64,000 nucleotides of DNA from JBPEWY01 sp965224095. Lineage in GTDB: Bacteria > Bacteroidota > Bacteroidia > Flavobacteriales > Flavobacteriaceae. Made by a program: the position numbers and the translations under genes. The notes beneath the pieces were generated by a model. That model saw nothing but the letters and a program-made list of their open reading frames with translations. It did not search any database and was not told where the DNA came from. Location: NCBI GenBank assembly GCA_965224095.1, contig OZ245039.1, forward strand, positions 2,604,001 to 2,668,000, written 5' to 3'. How positions within the stretch are numbered: the first letter of the stretch is position 1; each line of letters begins with the position of its first letter. Below are positions 26,982 through 36,920 of this stretch, piece by piece.

Positions 26982-29900
26982 ATGTTGACGAAACAGGGTT
27001 TATACGTTCCCGAATTTGAACACGAAAATTGCGGAGCTGGATTTATTTGTAGTTTGCATGGAAGTACCTCTAATGAAATTATTCACAAGGCACTGGAGAT
27101 TCTTGAAAAACTGGAACACCGGGGCGCTGTAAGTGCCGATGGAAAAACAGGTGATGGTGCGGGTATTCTTATCGATGTACCTCACGCCTTTTTTGTGGAA
27201 CACTGTAATTTTACCTTACCGGAAGCAGGGCAGTATGCGGTGAGCAATGTGTTTTTTCCCAGAAAAGAAAATCAACGTATTTATTGCGAGGGTATTTTGG
27301 AGGAGGAGGTCCGGAAACAAGGCCTTGAAATTCTGGGATGGAGAGATGTGCCCGTACAAAAGGAGGTGCTGGGACGCATAGCGAAAGAAACGGTGCCCTG
27401 TATCAAACAGATTTTTATTGGAAAATCTAATCTTAATCTGGATGACTTTCAGTTTAATATCAAATTGTTTGCTGCCCGTAAAAAGGCGGAACATATCATA
27501 TATAATTCCGGGCTGTCTGAAAGCAGATTTTTTTACCTGCCCAGCCTGTCTGCAAAAACAATCATATACAAAGGGCTGTTAATGCCTCAGGACATTAAGG
27601 TATTTTACAAGGATCTAAAAGATCCGTTGTTGGTTACACGATTAGCTTTAGTCCATCAGCGATTTTCCACTAACACCTTTCCAACCTGGGATCTCGCACA
27701 GCCCTTTAGGTATATGTGTCACAATGGGGAGATTAATACGCTTCGCGGTAATATATTCCGGATGCTCTCCCGTGAAGAACTCATGAAAAGTGATTGGTTT
27801 GGTGAGGAGATAAAAAGTATACTCCCGGTTATTCTTCCCGGAAAATCGGATTCTGCCTCTATGGATATGGTGGTTGAATTATTACTGATGACCGGACGAT
27901 CTCTTCCGGAAGTTATGATGATGCTGGTACCGGAAGCCTGGGAAAAGAACCCTGAAATGTCGGTGTCAAAGAAGGCTTTTTATGAGTTTAATTCCTGTGC
28001 TGTGGAGCCCTGGGACGGCCCTGCATCCATCCCTTTTACCGATGGTAATTATATAGGGGCAGTGCTTGACAGAAACGGACTGCGTCCTTCGCGTTATACA
28101 GTTACCAAAGACGGATTCGTAATTATGTCGTCTGAAACCGGAGTAATAGATATAGCACCTGAAAATGTGGAATACCACGGAAGGCTCGAACCGGGAAAAA
28201 TGTTTCTGGTGGATATGAATAAAGGATGTATTGTAAACGACGATGAAATAAAAAAAGAGATCGTTTCTCAATACCCGTACAAAAAATGGCTGGATAAAAA
28301 CCTGGTGCATCTTAAGGATATTCCATATAACGACTGCCCCGTTTTTTTTAATGAGGAGACTTTAGAAAAACGCCAGCTCATTTTTGGCTATACCCAGGAA
28401 GACATTCGTACTATTATTATGCCTATGGCGGCACAGGGGAAAGAGCCCATTGGATCAATGGGAGCCGATATGCCCATAGCTGTATTATCTGAGCGTCCAC
28501 AACTTATCTACAATTACTTTAAACAATTGTTCGCTCAGGTTACCAATCCGCCTTTAGACGGGATCCGTGAAGAGCTTATTACCGATATCAGCCTTACACT
28601 GGGAAGCGATTCGAATATCTTTGAGATCGATGCCAATCACTGTAAAAAGCTAAAAATCCAGAATCCGGTAATTTCCAAACAGGATCTGGATAAGATAAAG
28701 AGTTATAAAAACCCGGATTTTAAAATTGTATCCATTCCTATTTTATACGAGGTTGCACAAGGACATAACGGACTTGAAAATGCGCTGGATAAATTATTAG
28801 AACAGGCCTCGGAGGCAACAGACGAGGGAACCAATATCATTATTCTGTCTGACCGGCAGGTAAGTGAAATCGCAGCACCCATCCCGGCACTCCTGGCTTG
28901 CTCGTATATAAATAGAGGATTACACACCCTTGGAAAACGCTCTAAAATTAGTATTATCATAGAATCTGCAGAGCCCAGAGAAGTACATCATTTTGCACTC
29001 CTGTTTGCTTATGGAGCCAGTGCCATTAATCCGTATATGGTTAATGAGATTATTGAAAGTCATATAGATGATCTGGAAGATATTTCGGCAGAACAAGCTG
29101 TTAAAAATTACAATAAAGCAGTAGGTAAGGGGATCTTAAAAGTGATGAATAAAATTGGGATCTCAACACTGAATTCTTATAGAGGCTCACAGCTTTTTGA
29201 ATGTATAGGCATTAATACCGATGTTGTAAATAAGTATTTCCCCGGAACGGTTACAAGAATCCAGGGGATAGGGTTACATCAAATAGAAAAGGAGATTCAT
29301 AAGCGTTATGTAAAAGCTTATGAAGATCGCCCGGTTTCAGGCACTCTGCCTTTGGAAATAGGTGGAGAGTACCGGTGGAGAAGAAATGGAGAACAGCATA
29401 TGTTTAATCCGTTGAGTGTAGCCAAACTTCAGGAGGCTGTACGAGCTAATAAACCCGGCACCTATAAAGAATATTCCAGCTTGGTCAACGATCAGGCAAA
29501 GCAGCTGATGACCATCCGGGGGCTTTTGGAATTTACCAATTTTGATCCCATACCCATAGAAGAAGTGGAACCCTGGACCGAAATTGTAAAACGATTTAAA
29601 ACGGGTGCTATGAGTTACGGTTCCATCAGTAAGGAAGCTCATGAAAATCTGGCTGTAGCGATGAACCGTATTGGTGGGAAAAGTAACTCGGGAGAAGGGG
29701 GAGAAAATGAAGAACGTTTTTATAAAGGTGCGGATGGCGACTGGAAGAACAGTGCTATTAAACAGGTAGCTTCGGGACGCTTTGGGGTGACCTCTAATTA
29801 CCTGACCAATGCCTCGGAAATACAGATAAAAATGGCCCAGGGAGCCAAGCCCGGAGAGGGAGGTCAGCTGCCGGGCCCAAAAGTAAACAGAGAGATTGCC

Positions 29901-31478
29901 AAAACACGGAACTCTACGCCTTATGTTGGATTAATTTCCCCACCACCACACCACGATATTTATTCTATAGAAGACTTGTCGCAACTCATTTACGATCTCA
30001 AGAATGCGAATCGCGAATCGCGCATTAATGTAAAGCTGGTTTCGGAAGTAGGTGTGGGTACGGTAGCAGCCGGAGTTGCCAAAGCCAAGGCCGATGTGAT
30101 CCTGATTTCCGGACATGATGGAGGTACCGGAGCATCACCGCTTACCTCCCTGAAACACGCAGGGCTCCCCTGGGAGCTGGGGCTGTCTGAAGCGCAGCAA
30201 ACCCTGGTAATGAACGACCTTAGAAACAGGGTAGTACTTGAATGCGACGGGCAGTTAAAAACCGGTCGTGATGTAGCCATCGCCTGCTTGTTAGGTGCTG
30301 AGGAATTCGGATTTGCCACTGCGCCACTGGTAGCTTCCGGATGTGTAATGATGCGGGTATGCCACTTAAATACCTGCCCCGTAGGAATCGCCACCCAAAA
30401 CCCGGAGTTGCGTAAGAAATTTGAAGGGAAACCGGAACATGTAGTCAATTTTATGTATTTCGTAGCCAATGAATTCCGGCAGATTATGGCTAAACTCGGC
30501 TTTAGAACAGTGGATGAAATGGTAGGCCAGGTAGATAAACTAAATCATAAAAAAGCCATAGATCACTATAAGGCAGCCGGGATCGATTTAAGTCCGATTC
30601 TGTACAAAGTACCGGCAGGAAATGAAGTGGATTTGTACAATACAACAACACAGGATCACGGACTGGAAAACGTGTTGGATTTTAAGATTATTGGCAATGC
30701 ACACCCGGCCTTATTCAGAAAGGAAAAAACGGTATTGAATTATAAGATAACCAATGAAGATCGTGCCACCGGGGCTGTATTAAGCAACGAAATCTCGAAG
30801 ATATATGGTGCAAAGGGACTCCCTGAAGATACCTTAAAGGTTAATTTTAACGGATCGGCAGGGCAGAGCTTCGGAGCTTTTGCCACCCGGGGATTGACCA
30901 TGACGATTGTGGGAAATACCAACGATTATTTAGGGAAAGGCTTATGTGGTGCCAAACTCATTGTAAAAGTACCGGAAGAGTCAACCATTATACCGGAAGA
31001 AAATATTATCATCGGGAATGTAGCTTTTTACGGGGCTACTTCAGGAGAGGCATATATCAATGGAAAAGCGGGAGAGCGTTTCTGTGTACGTAATTCAGGA
31101 GCTAAAGCCGTGGTGGAAGGAATAGGCGATCACGGATGCGAATATATGACAGGTGGAATAGCAGTGATTCTGGGAAGTGTAGGACGTAATTTCGGAGCCG
31201 GAATGAGCGGTGGAATTGCCTATGTATACGATAAAGACAATACGTTTAAAAAACACTGTAACGGGGAAGGATTAAACCTGGACCCCCTGACGGAAACAAA
31301 GGACATAAAAGAATTACATGCCCTTATAGAACATCATTACAACTATACGATGAGCCCGCTGGCACAAAGACTTCTGGAGAACTGGGAACAGGAACTGCCC
31401 AGGTTTATCAGAGTATTGCCGGAAGAATATCGCCAGGCATTGATACGCCTGGAAGAAGAAAAACTAATAACGCTGTAA
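26982..31478 (+). CDS. gltB: Glutamate synthase large subunit
   Basis: 1498 aa, full length. A short propeptide (16 residues) precedes Cys17 in 'HENCGAGFICS', the N-terminal nucleophile of the class II glutaminase domain (about 17-430). Then come the central domain (about 470-760), the FMN-binding TIM-barrel synthase domain (about 820-1190; 'GGTGASPLTSLKHAGLPWEL') with the 3Fe-4S motif 'CVMMRVCHLNTCP' near 1120, and the C-terminal GXGXG beta-helix (about 1270-1450). With GltD it makes two glutamates from glutamine and 2-oxoglutarate. It lies 3 nt before gltD and is divergent from the ammonium uptake operon. Confidence 0.97.
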   Translation: MLTKQGLYVPEFEHENCGAGFICSLHGSTSNEIIHKALEILEKLEHRGAVSADGKTGDGAGILIDVPHAFFVEHCNFTLPEAGQYAVSNVFFPRKENQRIYCEGILEEEVRKQGLEILGWRDVPVQKEVLGRIAKETVPCIKQIFIGKSNLNLDDFQFNIKLFAARKKAEHIIYNSGLSESRFFYLPSLSAKTIIYKGLLMPQDIKVFYKDLKDPLLVTRLALVHQRFSTNTFPTWDLAQPFRYMCHNGEINTLRGNIFRMLSREELMKSDWFGEEIKSILPVILPGKSDSASMDMVVELLLMTGRSLPEVMMMLVPEAWEKNPEMSVSKKAFYEFNSCAVEPWDGPASIPFTDGNYIGAVLDRNGLRPSRYTVTKDGFVIMSSETGVIDIAPENVEYHGRLEPGKMFLVDMNKGCIVNDDEIKKEIVSQYPYKKWLDKNLVHLKDIPYNDCPVFFNEETLEKRQLIFGYTQEDIRTIIMPMAAQGKEPIGSMGADMPIAVLSERPQLIYNYFKQLFAQVTNPPLDGIREELITDISLTLGSDSNIFEIDANHCKKLKIQNPVISKQDLDKIKSYKNPDFKIVSIPILYEVAQGHNGLENALDKLLEQASEATDEGTNIIILSDRQVSEIAAPIPALLACSYINRGLHTLGKRSKISIIIESAEPREVHHFALLFAYGASAINPYMVNEIIESHIDDLEDISAEQAVKNYNKAVGKGILKVMNKIGISTLNSYRGSQLFECIGINTDVVNKYFPGTVTRIQGIGLHQIEKEIHKRYVKAYEDRPVSGTLPLEIGGEYRWRRNGEQHMFNPLSVAKLQEAVRANKPGTYKEYSSLVNDQAKQLMTIRGLLEFTNFDPIPIEEVEPWTEIVKRFKTGAMSYGSISKEAHENLAVAMNRIGGKSNSGEGGENEERFYKGADGDWKNSAIKQVASGRFGVTSNYLTNASEIQIKMAQGAKPGEGGQLPGPKVNREIAKTRNSTPYVGLISPPPHHDIYSIEDLSQLIYDLKNANRESRINVKLVSEVGVGTVAAGVAKAKADVILISGHDGGTGASPLTSLKHAGLPWELGLSEAQQTLVMNDLRNRVVLECDGQLKTGRDVAIACLLGAEEFGFATAPLVASGCVMMRVCHLNTCPVGIATQNPELRKKFEGKPEHVVNFMYFVANEFRQIMAKLGFRTVDEMVGQVDKLNHKKAIDHYKAAGIDLSPILYKVPAGNEVDLYNTTTQDHGLENVLDFKIIGNAHPALFRKEKTVLNYKITNEDRATGAVLSNEISKIYGAKGLPEDTLKVNFNGSAGQSFGAFATRGLTMTIVGNTNDYLGKGLCGAKLIVKVPEESTIIPEENIIIGNVAFYGATSGEAYINGKAGERFCVRNSGAKAVVEGIGDHGCEYMTGGIAVILGSVGRNFGAGMSGGIAYVYDKDNTFKKHCNGEGLNLDPLTETKDIKELHALIEHHYNYTMSPLAQRLLENWEQELPRFIRVLPEEYRQALIRLEEEKLITL

Positions 31479-31481
31479 GCC

Positions 31482-32948
31482 ATGGGAAAGACTACAGGAT
31501 TTATGGAATACAAACGGGTTGATGAAGCGTATGCTCCCGTGGAAAAACGCATAAAGGATTACAGGGAATTCACCATTCCCCTAAAAGAAAAAGAACTGCG
31601 TAATCAGGGTGCCAGGTGTATGGATTGCGGGATTCCCTTTTGCCATAGCGGATGCCCGTTGGGAAACCTTATTCCCGATTTTAACGATGCTGTATATCGC
31701 GGTAAATGGAAAGAAGCAGCCGGAATTTTACACGCCACTAATAATTTTCCTGAGTTTACCGGGAGGCTCTGCCCCGCTCCCTGTGAAGAGGCATGCGTAC
31801 TGGGGATTAATGAAGATCCCGTAAGTATTGAAAACATAGAAAAGAATATTGTAGAGCGCGCCTTTAAGGAAGGCTGGATAATACCGGATATTCCCGAGCA
31901 ACGCAGCGGTAAAAAAGTGGCCGTTGTAGGTTCCGGACCGGCGGGATTGGCGGCTGCCCAACAGCTGAATAGAGCGGGACATTCCGTAACCGTTTTTGAA
32001 CGCGATGCCAGGGCGGGAGGGTTATTGCGCTACGGAATACCCGATTTTAAACTGGAAAAAAATATTATCGATCGCCGATTAGCAATTATGGAATCGGAGG
32101 GCATCGAATTTAAAACCAATACCCATATTGGCGTGGATATTCCGGCTGATAAACTGAAAGCAAATTATGATGCTGTAGTACTCTGTGGAGGCGCCACCGT
32201 TAGAAGGAGTTTGCCCATTGAAGGGATCGATCTGAAAGGGGTGTATCAGGCTATGGATTTTTTAAAGCAAAACAACCGGCGTGTAGAAGGGATTACCGAT
32301 TTTAAGGAAGAGATCCATGCCAAAGGGAAAAAAGTTATCGTGATAGGCGGAGGTGATACCGGATCAGACTGTATAGGGACCAGCAATCGCCATGGAGCTG
32401 TTTCTGTTACTAATTTTGAGATCCTTGGTAAACCGCCGAAAGAGAGACCTGCGCATCAACCCTGGCCATATTGGCCGATGCGATTGCGAACAAGCTCTTC
32501 CCATAAAGAAGGAGTTGAGCGGGTTTTTAGTATTTCCACCAAAGCATTTACGGGTGATAAAAACGGAAACCTTACCGGACTTACCACGGTGGAAGTTGAA
32601 TGGGAAAAGGACGAAGACGGACGCTTTAATTTAAAAGAAGTTCCGGGTACCGAGAAACAGTGGGAGGCCGACCTGGTTTTATTGGCGCTCGGATTCACCG
32701 GAGCCGAAAAAACACTGGTGGAGCAATTCGGACTGGAAACGGATGCCCGTACTAATATCAAAGCGGGCTTAAATAATTATATGACTTCCGTTCCCGGAGT
32801 CTTTGCCGCCGGAGATATGCGCAGAGGGCAATCGCTTATAGTATGGGCCATTTCGGAAGGGCGTCAGGCTGCTCATCATATAGACAAATACCTGATGAAA
32901 ACCTCTAATTTACCTCTAAAAGGAGCAGGAGATTTGCCCAGAGTTTGA
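31482..32948 (+). CDS. gltD: Glutamate synthase small subunit
   Basis: 488 aa. The N-terminal Fe-S domain has 'CMDCGIPFCHSGCPLGN' (about residues 47-63) and 'CPAPCEEACVLGINE' (about 96-110). The FAD site is 'KVAVVGSGPAGLAAAQQL' (about 145-162) and the NADPH site 'KVIVIGGGDTGSDCIG' (about 286-301). It passes electrons from NAD(P)H to GltB. The stop codon sits inside a 12-bp inverted repeat shared with the convergent gene that follows. Confidence 0.97.
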   Translation: MGKTTGFMEYKRVDEAYAPVEKRIKDYREFTIPLKEKELRNQGARCMDCGIPFCHSGCPLGNLIPDFNDAVYRGKWKEAAGILHATNNFPEFTGRLCPAPCEEACVLGINEDPVSIENIEKNIVERAFKEGWIIPDIPEQRSGKKVAVVGSGPAGLAAAQQLNRAGHSVTVFERDARAGGLLRYGIPDFKLEKNIIDRRLAIMESEGIEFKTNTHIGVDIPADKLKANYDAVVLCGGATVRRSLPIEGIDLKGVYQAMDFLKQNNRRVEGITDFKEEIHAKGKKVIVIGGGDTGSDCIGTSNRHGAVSVTNFEILGKPPKERPAHQPWPYWPMRLRTSSSHKEGVERVFSISTKAFTGDKNGNLTGLTTVEVEWEKDEDGRFNLKEVPGTEKQWEADLVLLALGFTGAEKTLVEQFGLETDARTNIKAGLNNYMTSVPGVFAAGDMRRGQSLIVWAISEGRQAAHHIDKYLMKTSNLPLKGAGDLPRV

Positions 32949-32995
32949 TTTTTGAGTGAGGGCAGGCAAATCCGATTTTAGGCAATCAAACTCTG
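32939..32995. terminator. 12-bp inverted repeat between convergent genes, possible bidirectional terminator
   Basis: CAGAGTTTGATT at 32939-32950 and its exact reverse complement at 32984-32995 enclose a 33-nt loop. The arms contain the stop codons of gltD and of the convergent gene, and both proteins end in Arg-Val. A T-rich stretch follows the stem only weakly on either side, so terminator function is uncertain. Confidence 0.45.
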
Positions 32996-33357
32996 CTAAA
33001 ACCAAAAGAATGAGGGGCAAAAGTTGCATCCAGGCCCATTCCTATGGCGGCTTTCTTTAGATTTTCCGGCACATCACCACAAAATAAAAAAGGTCCTGGT
33101 TCTGCAATTTGAAGCAAATGCGGAAAATGTCCGGCTGCCGTTGTGCCCAAATGTTGCCCCAGGGCGTCTCCGTTTTTAAACAAATCCAAAACAAGGAGAA
33201 CTCCATCGCTTTCATTAAAGTAACAAGCAACCTTAAGGGCTCCGGGTTCTGTTTCCTTCATCTCTTTTTCCACTTCTCTGTAAATAGATTTGAGTTCATT
33301 AGTTTTTCCGGGTTTTGCGGTCCATTTGTAAATTACGGTTATTTCCTGATTGCTCAT
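32986..33357 (-). CDS. Antibiotic biosynthesis monooxygenase (ABM)-fold protein
   Basis: 123 aa, cytoplasmic. The dimeric alpha-beta barrel pattern of ABM/quinol-monooxygenase proteins is visible: 'EITVIYKWTAKPGKTNELKS' at the start (residues 4-23), 'VACYFNESDGVLLVLDLFKN' in the middle, then 'LGQHLGTTAAGHFPHLL'. The substrate is unknown; members act on quinones or reactive small molecules, or only bind them. It stands alone, divergent from the GlxA-like regulator, which could control it. Confidence 0.75.
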   Translation of the reverse strand: MSNQEITVIYKWTAKPGKTNELKSIYREVEKEMKETEPGALKVACYFNESDGVLLVLDLFKNGDALGQHLGTTAAGHFPHLLQIAEPGPFLFCGDVPENLKKAAIGMGLDATFAPHSFGFSRV

Positions 33358-33385
33358 TGTACAAGGTTTTGGTTAAATAATAATA

Positions 33386-33393
33386 CAAATTTA
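33386..33393 (-). promoter_or_regulatory. Candidate -7 box of the ABM-fold gene
   Basis: TAAATTTG on the minus strand fits TAnnTTTG. The best -33 candidate is TTTA (33415-33412) at an 18-nt spacing, one mismatch from TTTG. Confidence 0.4.
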
Positions 33394-33440
33394 TGGCATA
33401 TCTAAGTATTTTAAAGGTGTCTTTTTCGACATTTTACAGG

Positions 33441-33472
33441 GTTGTTTTAGACTTATTTAATTGTTATTTTTG
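33441..33472 (+). promoter_or_regulatory. Promoter of the GlxA-like regulator gene
   Basis: GTTG (33441-33444), a 20-nt spacer and TATTTTTG (33465-33472) match the Bacteroidetes consensus well. The predicted start near 33477 leaves a leader of only about 14 nt before ATG 33491. Confidence 0.65.
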
Positions 33473-33490
33473 CGAATAATTAAATAATTT

Positions 33491-34483
33491 ATGAAACATA
33501 TCAGTATAGTTGTACCATCCGGGAATAGTATTGCAGATACAATAATTGCTCCTTTTAACCTTATTAGGATGGCGGTTTCGTATTATAAACAGTTGCATGG
33601 ATTAAAGGAAGATCCATTCAAAATTGACCTGGTGGGCTTATCAAAAGAAACGGTGCTTTATCAGGAGCTGTTTACCATTCAGCCTACAGCCTCAATACAT
33701 GAAGTATTGAAAACCGATTTGATTATAGTTTCTCCAATTAGCGGAAATTTGGAAGAGGAGATCGAAGCAAATATGGAATTTGTAAAGTGGATTAAAACGC
33801 AGCGAATAGAAAACAATTCTGAAATTGCCAGCTTGTGCAAAGGTACTTTTCTTTTGGCGGAAACCGGATTGTTAAATGGTAAATCATGTGCTACTCACTG
33901 GACGGCTCACGAACAGTTTAGACTGAGATACCCAAAGGTGAATTTAATCCCGGAAAAAATTATTTGCGAAGACAATGGAATATATTCCAGCGGAGGGGCA
34001 TACTCCATTTTAAATTTTACCTTGTATTTAATAGAACGATATTTTGGTAGAGAAACGGCTATTTGGTGTTCAAAGGTTTCCGAAATAGATTTTGACCGAA
34101 TTAGTCAAAGTGAATTTATAATTTTCAGCGGACAAAAGGAGCATACCGATGAACCTATAAAAAGGGCGCAACAATACATTGAAAATAACTATAAACAGAA
34201 ACTGAGCATTGATGAAATTGCCGGATTGGTAAACTTAAATGGCCGAAGTTTTTTACGGAGATTTAAAAAAGCTACTGCCAATACACCTTTGGAATATGTG
34301 CAACGGGTTAAAATTGAAGCCGCTAAAAAGAAATTGGAATCTACTACCGAAACTATTCTCGAAGTAATGTACGGTATTGGTTATAACGATGAAAAAGCGT
34401 TTAGAACCACATTCAGGAAATATTCGGGATTATCACCTAAAGAATACCGCAAAAAGTATAATCGGGAAATGGCTTTTTCCTGA
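33491..34483 (+). CDS. GlxA-family transcriptional regulator (DJ-1/PfpI plus AraC HTH)
   Basis: 330 aa. The N-terminal DJ-1/PfpI-like domain (about 1-195) has 'IASLCKGTFLLAETGLLNGK' with the elbow Cys near residue 116, and 'CATHWTAHEQ'. The C-terminal AraC-type DNA-binding domain (about 225-325) has 'LSIDEIAGLVNLNGRSFLRR' and 'YGIGYNDEKAFRTTFRKYSG'. It activates or represses genes in response to an unknown ligand. It is divergent from the ABM-fold gene, its most likely target. Confidence 0.88.
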   Translation: MKHISIVVPSGNSIADTIIAPFNLIRMAVSYYKQLHGLKEDPFKIDLVGLSKETVLYQELFTIQPTASIHEVLKTDLIIVSPISGNLEEEIEANMEFVKWIKTQRIENNSEIASLCKGTFLLAETGLLNGKSCATHWTAHEQFRLRYPKVNLIPEKIICEDNGIYSSGGAYSILNFTLYLIERYFGRETAIWCSKVSEIDFDRISQSEFIIFSGQKEHTDEPIKRAQQYIENNYKQKLSIDEIAGLVNLNGRSFLRRFKKATANTPLEYVQRVKIEAAKKKLESTTETILEVMYGIGYNDEKAFRTTFRKYSGLSPKEYRKKYNREMAFS

Positions 34484-34746
34484 ATAATTAGCTTCACATA
34501 CAGCATTTGCCAACAGGAAGCCTGAAACTCCTAACCGGAAATACAATTCCAGTAGCAAATCCCGGATTTGGGAAGATCAAACATCCGTTGTAGATAAATT
34601 CAAAAATAATCGTAACTTTAAGTATTCCCTCTAACCTTTTCATTTGTCAGCTTGAGCAGAGAACAGGGTTCAAAGTTTTTTGAACACGCTGCTTCCTTTG
34701 TTCTTTTCTGACAGTTTTACTAACTAACCATTTATCAAATTTTAAA
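34484..34746. other. Intergenic region with a hairpin before the lipoprotein-caspase-SLATT cluster
   Basis: No gene. A hairpin GTTCAAA-GTTT-TTTGAAC lies at 34668-34685, preceded by a GTCAGCTTGAGCAGAGAAC stretch that may be a degenerate relative of the palindrome in hsdM. No clear promoter was identified. Confidence 0.45.
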
Positions 34747-36039
34747 ATGAAAAGAATTATGGAAACAATTCAGACCCTTTTATACGGGTTTCTGGGTATC
34801 TGGGCAATACTCATCGTTGTAGGGATTATTTTCTCGGGGTGTTCGGTTGTTAAAACCGATTTTTCCTCGAGCAATTACAAAGAAGGAATGGTATATTACT
34901 ATCTTCCGGAAAGCCTGGTTAAAATTACTTCAAATGTTAAAGTTGCTGTCTATTACCAGAAAGCAGATAGTTTACTCACCGGATCCAGCCGTGTTATTGA
35001 ACAGAAATTTGTGGTAACCACCGAGAATATTGCCGACACCCGGGAGCTCCTCTCCCTACAGTACAAACCCAACGCTTTGATGTCTGATAAGTTAACGTAT
35101 AAGGTTACCGATAAAGGATTACTGGAATCAGTAGAGGTAACCACCGAAGATAAAACAGCAGCAATTGTAAAACAACTGGCCAATGCCCCGGAACAGATCC
35201 TGGGGATTGAATCCAGTGAGACCAGAGCTCCTGGTACGGTTCTTAAACTAAAAGAATACAGTTCGGAATTCTTTGTAAAGGCTTCCGATATTATGGGCCG
35301 GGAAAAGGAAATGCCCTGGAATATTTTAATAACCAACGAACTGGGGAAAGATGATTTTGCTCTGGTAAGTGCAGCCTTCAAGGTTAAAATCAAGGGCGAT
35401 GTTCCGGTGGAAAAAACAATTATGCAAACCGTTACCGAATCGGAAGGGAATCAAATAAATGGAATTTTGACCAGGCCTTTATTAAATGCCGATTTATTGA
35501 TTACTACCAAAATGATTACCGGTACGGAGCAGGTTTCCGAATCAACGATAAGTATTGTAGATCGCCGGAAAGTGATTAATGTACCCATTAAGCGTTCGGC
35601 ATTTGTTAAAAGAGTGAATACCATAACAATATCGGAGGGGATCATTAAATCGAACGAAATTACCAATCCTTCCTCCATTGAAGGATTTGCATCAATTCCG
35701 ATCGATGTGGCCAAGGCCATTGTTTCTGTACCCGGACAACTGGTTACATTCAGGTACGACAATACCCAGCGATTAAAAAAGCTCGAGCAGGAAAAAGGAC
35801 TTTTGGAAACGGAATTGCTTAAAAATGAACAATTTAAGTTAAAAAGGGAGAATGAGATTAATAAACTTCTGGATCAGATTAAAACGGAAGAACTCACCCG
35901 GGCCAACGATGCCAGTAAACTTCAGTTTGAATTGCAAAAACAGTTACTGGAAGCGGAAAAAACACAGCTGGATATGCTAAAACAACTGGAGGCTCTAAAG
36001 AAGGAAATAGAAGAATTAAAAGCTAATGGAGATGGCTAA
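34747..36039 (+). CDS. Membrane lipoprotein with C-terminal coiled coil, in operon with a caspase-like protease
   Basis: 430 aa. The N-terminus has a hydrophobic segment (about 9-31) ending in lipobox-like 'IIFSGCS' (Cys about residue 32). The middle is beta-rich, with DUF4831-like stretches 'LLSLQYKPNALMSDKLTYKV' (about 99-118) and 'PIKRSAFVKRVNTITISEGI'. The last 95 residues (about 335-430) are a long charged coiled coil rich in Glu, Lys and Leu. The end overlaps the caspase gene by 14 nt, so their products are made together. It may be a membrane sensor or scaffold, or a substrate of the protease. Not recognised as a named family with certainty. Confidence 0.75.
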   Translation: MKRIMETIQTLLYGFLGIWAILIVVGIIFSGCSVVKTDFSSSNYKEGMVYYYLPESLVKITSNVKVAVYYQKADSLLTGSSRVIEQKFVVTTENIADTRELLSLQYKPNALMSDKLTYKVTDKGLLESVEVTTEDKTAAIVKQLANAPEQILGIESSETRAPGTVLKLKEYSSEFFVKASDIMGREKEMPWNILITNELGKDDFALVSAAFKVKIKGDVPVEKTIMQTVTESEGNQINGILTRPLLNADLLITTKMITGTEQVSESTISIVDRRKVINVPIKRSAFVKRVNTITISEGIIKSNEITNPSSIEGFASIPIDVAKAIVSVPGQLVTFRYDNTQRLKKLEQEKGLLETELLKNEQFKLKRENEINKLLDQIKTEELTRANDASKLQFELQKQLLEAEKTQLDMLKQLEALKKEIEELKANGDG

Positions 36040-36865
36040 AAAAGTTTCTTTACATGTAGGTTTAAATACGGTAGACGGTTCAAAATACGCCGGGAACTAC
36101 GATCCACTCAACAATGCTGAATACGATGCCGAATTCTATAAAAATTTTGCTGCGGGAAAAGGATTCGCTGCGAAATCGTTGATCGGGAAAGAGGCCACAT
36201 CGCTTGCTTTCTTTTCCACCATCAAAAAAATCTCCGGGCAACTGGGCCCGGGCGATTTGTTTTTCCTTACATTTTCCGGGCATGGAACACGGGTTAAAGA
36301 TCTGAACGCCGATGAAGAAGAAAAAGATGGCTATGATGAGGCTCTGGTATTATACGATCGCATTATTATAGACGATGAGTTAAAGAATGTTTGGAGAAAT
36401 TTTCAAGAAGACGCACGCATATTTTTTCTTTCCGATAGTTGTTTTAACGGGAAGGTGTCTCGTATGTTCCGGCTTATGGAGGAACGTATGACCACACATC
36501 ATCTGGCTGCCCAGGTGTTTCGCGGAATCGATATTACCGAGAGCGAAATAGATTTTAATAATAACCTGGGTTTTTATTCCAGTATTCAGTTATCCCGAGT
36601 TACCGATGAAGTAAAGAGTTATGCACTTATTCATCTGGCGTCCTGCCAGAATAACCAATTGGCCGATGACGGGAATAAAGCGAATAAATCGAGCTATTTT
36701 ACCGGTGTTTTCCGGGAACTTTTTGAAAAGGATAATTTTCAGGGGTCCTACCGAAGTCTGTACGAAAGCCTTTTAAGGGAAATGCCTCCCTGGCAGTCTC
36801 CCAATTGGGATAATCACAATGAATCCATGCCCAATAATTTTGAAAGTACCAGTGCTTTTGAATAG
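36026..36865 (+). CDS. Caspase-like protease (metacaspase, peptidase C14 type)
   Basis: 279 aa, a lone p20-like domain without signal peptide. The catalytic dyad is visible: His86 in 'LTFSGHGTRVKD' and Cys139 in 'FFLSDSCFNGKVSR', the usual D-S-C context. 'DPLNNAEYDAEFYKNFAAGK' at about 26-45 is the N-terminal helix of the fold, and an acidic 'LNADEEEKDGYDEAL' follows the His. It should cleave after basic residues, as metacaspases do. The start overlaps the lipoprotein gene (ATG at 36026 or 36032), and a SLATT-type gene follows 55 nt later. The context suggests a signalling or cell-death type module. Confidence 0.87.
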   Translation: MEMAKKVSLHVGLNTVDGSKYAGNYDPLNNAEYDAEFYKNFAAGKGFAAKSLIGKEATSLAFFSTIKKISGQLGPGDLFFLTFSGHGTRVKDLNADEEEKDGYDEALVLYDRIIIDDELKNVWRNFQEDARIFFLSDSCFNGKVSRMFRLMEERMTTHHLAAQVFRGIDITESEIDFNNNLGFYSSIQLSRVTDEVKSYALIHLASCQNNQLADDGNKANKSSYFTGVFRELFEKDNFQGSYRSLYESLLREMPPWQSPNWDNHNESMPNNFESTSAFE

Positions 36866-36920
36866 ATACTTTTTATCTGATTTTTAATATTTATCCATCA
36901 ATTTCTTAAAAAAACACGAG

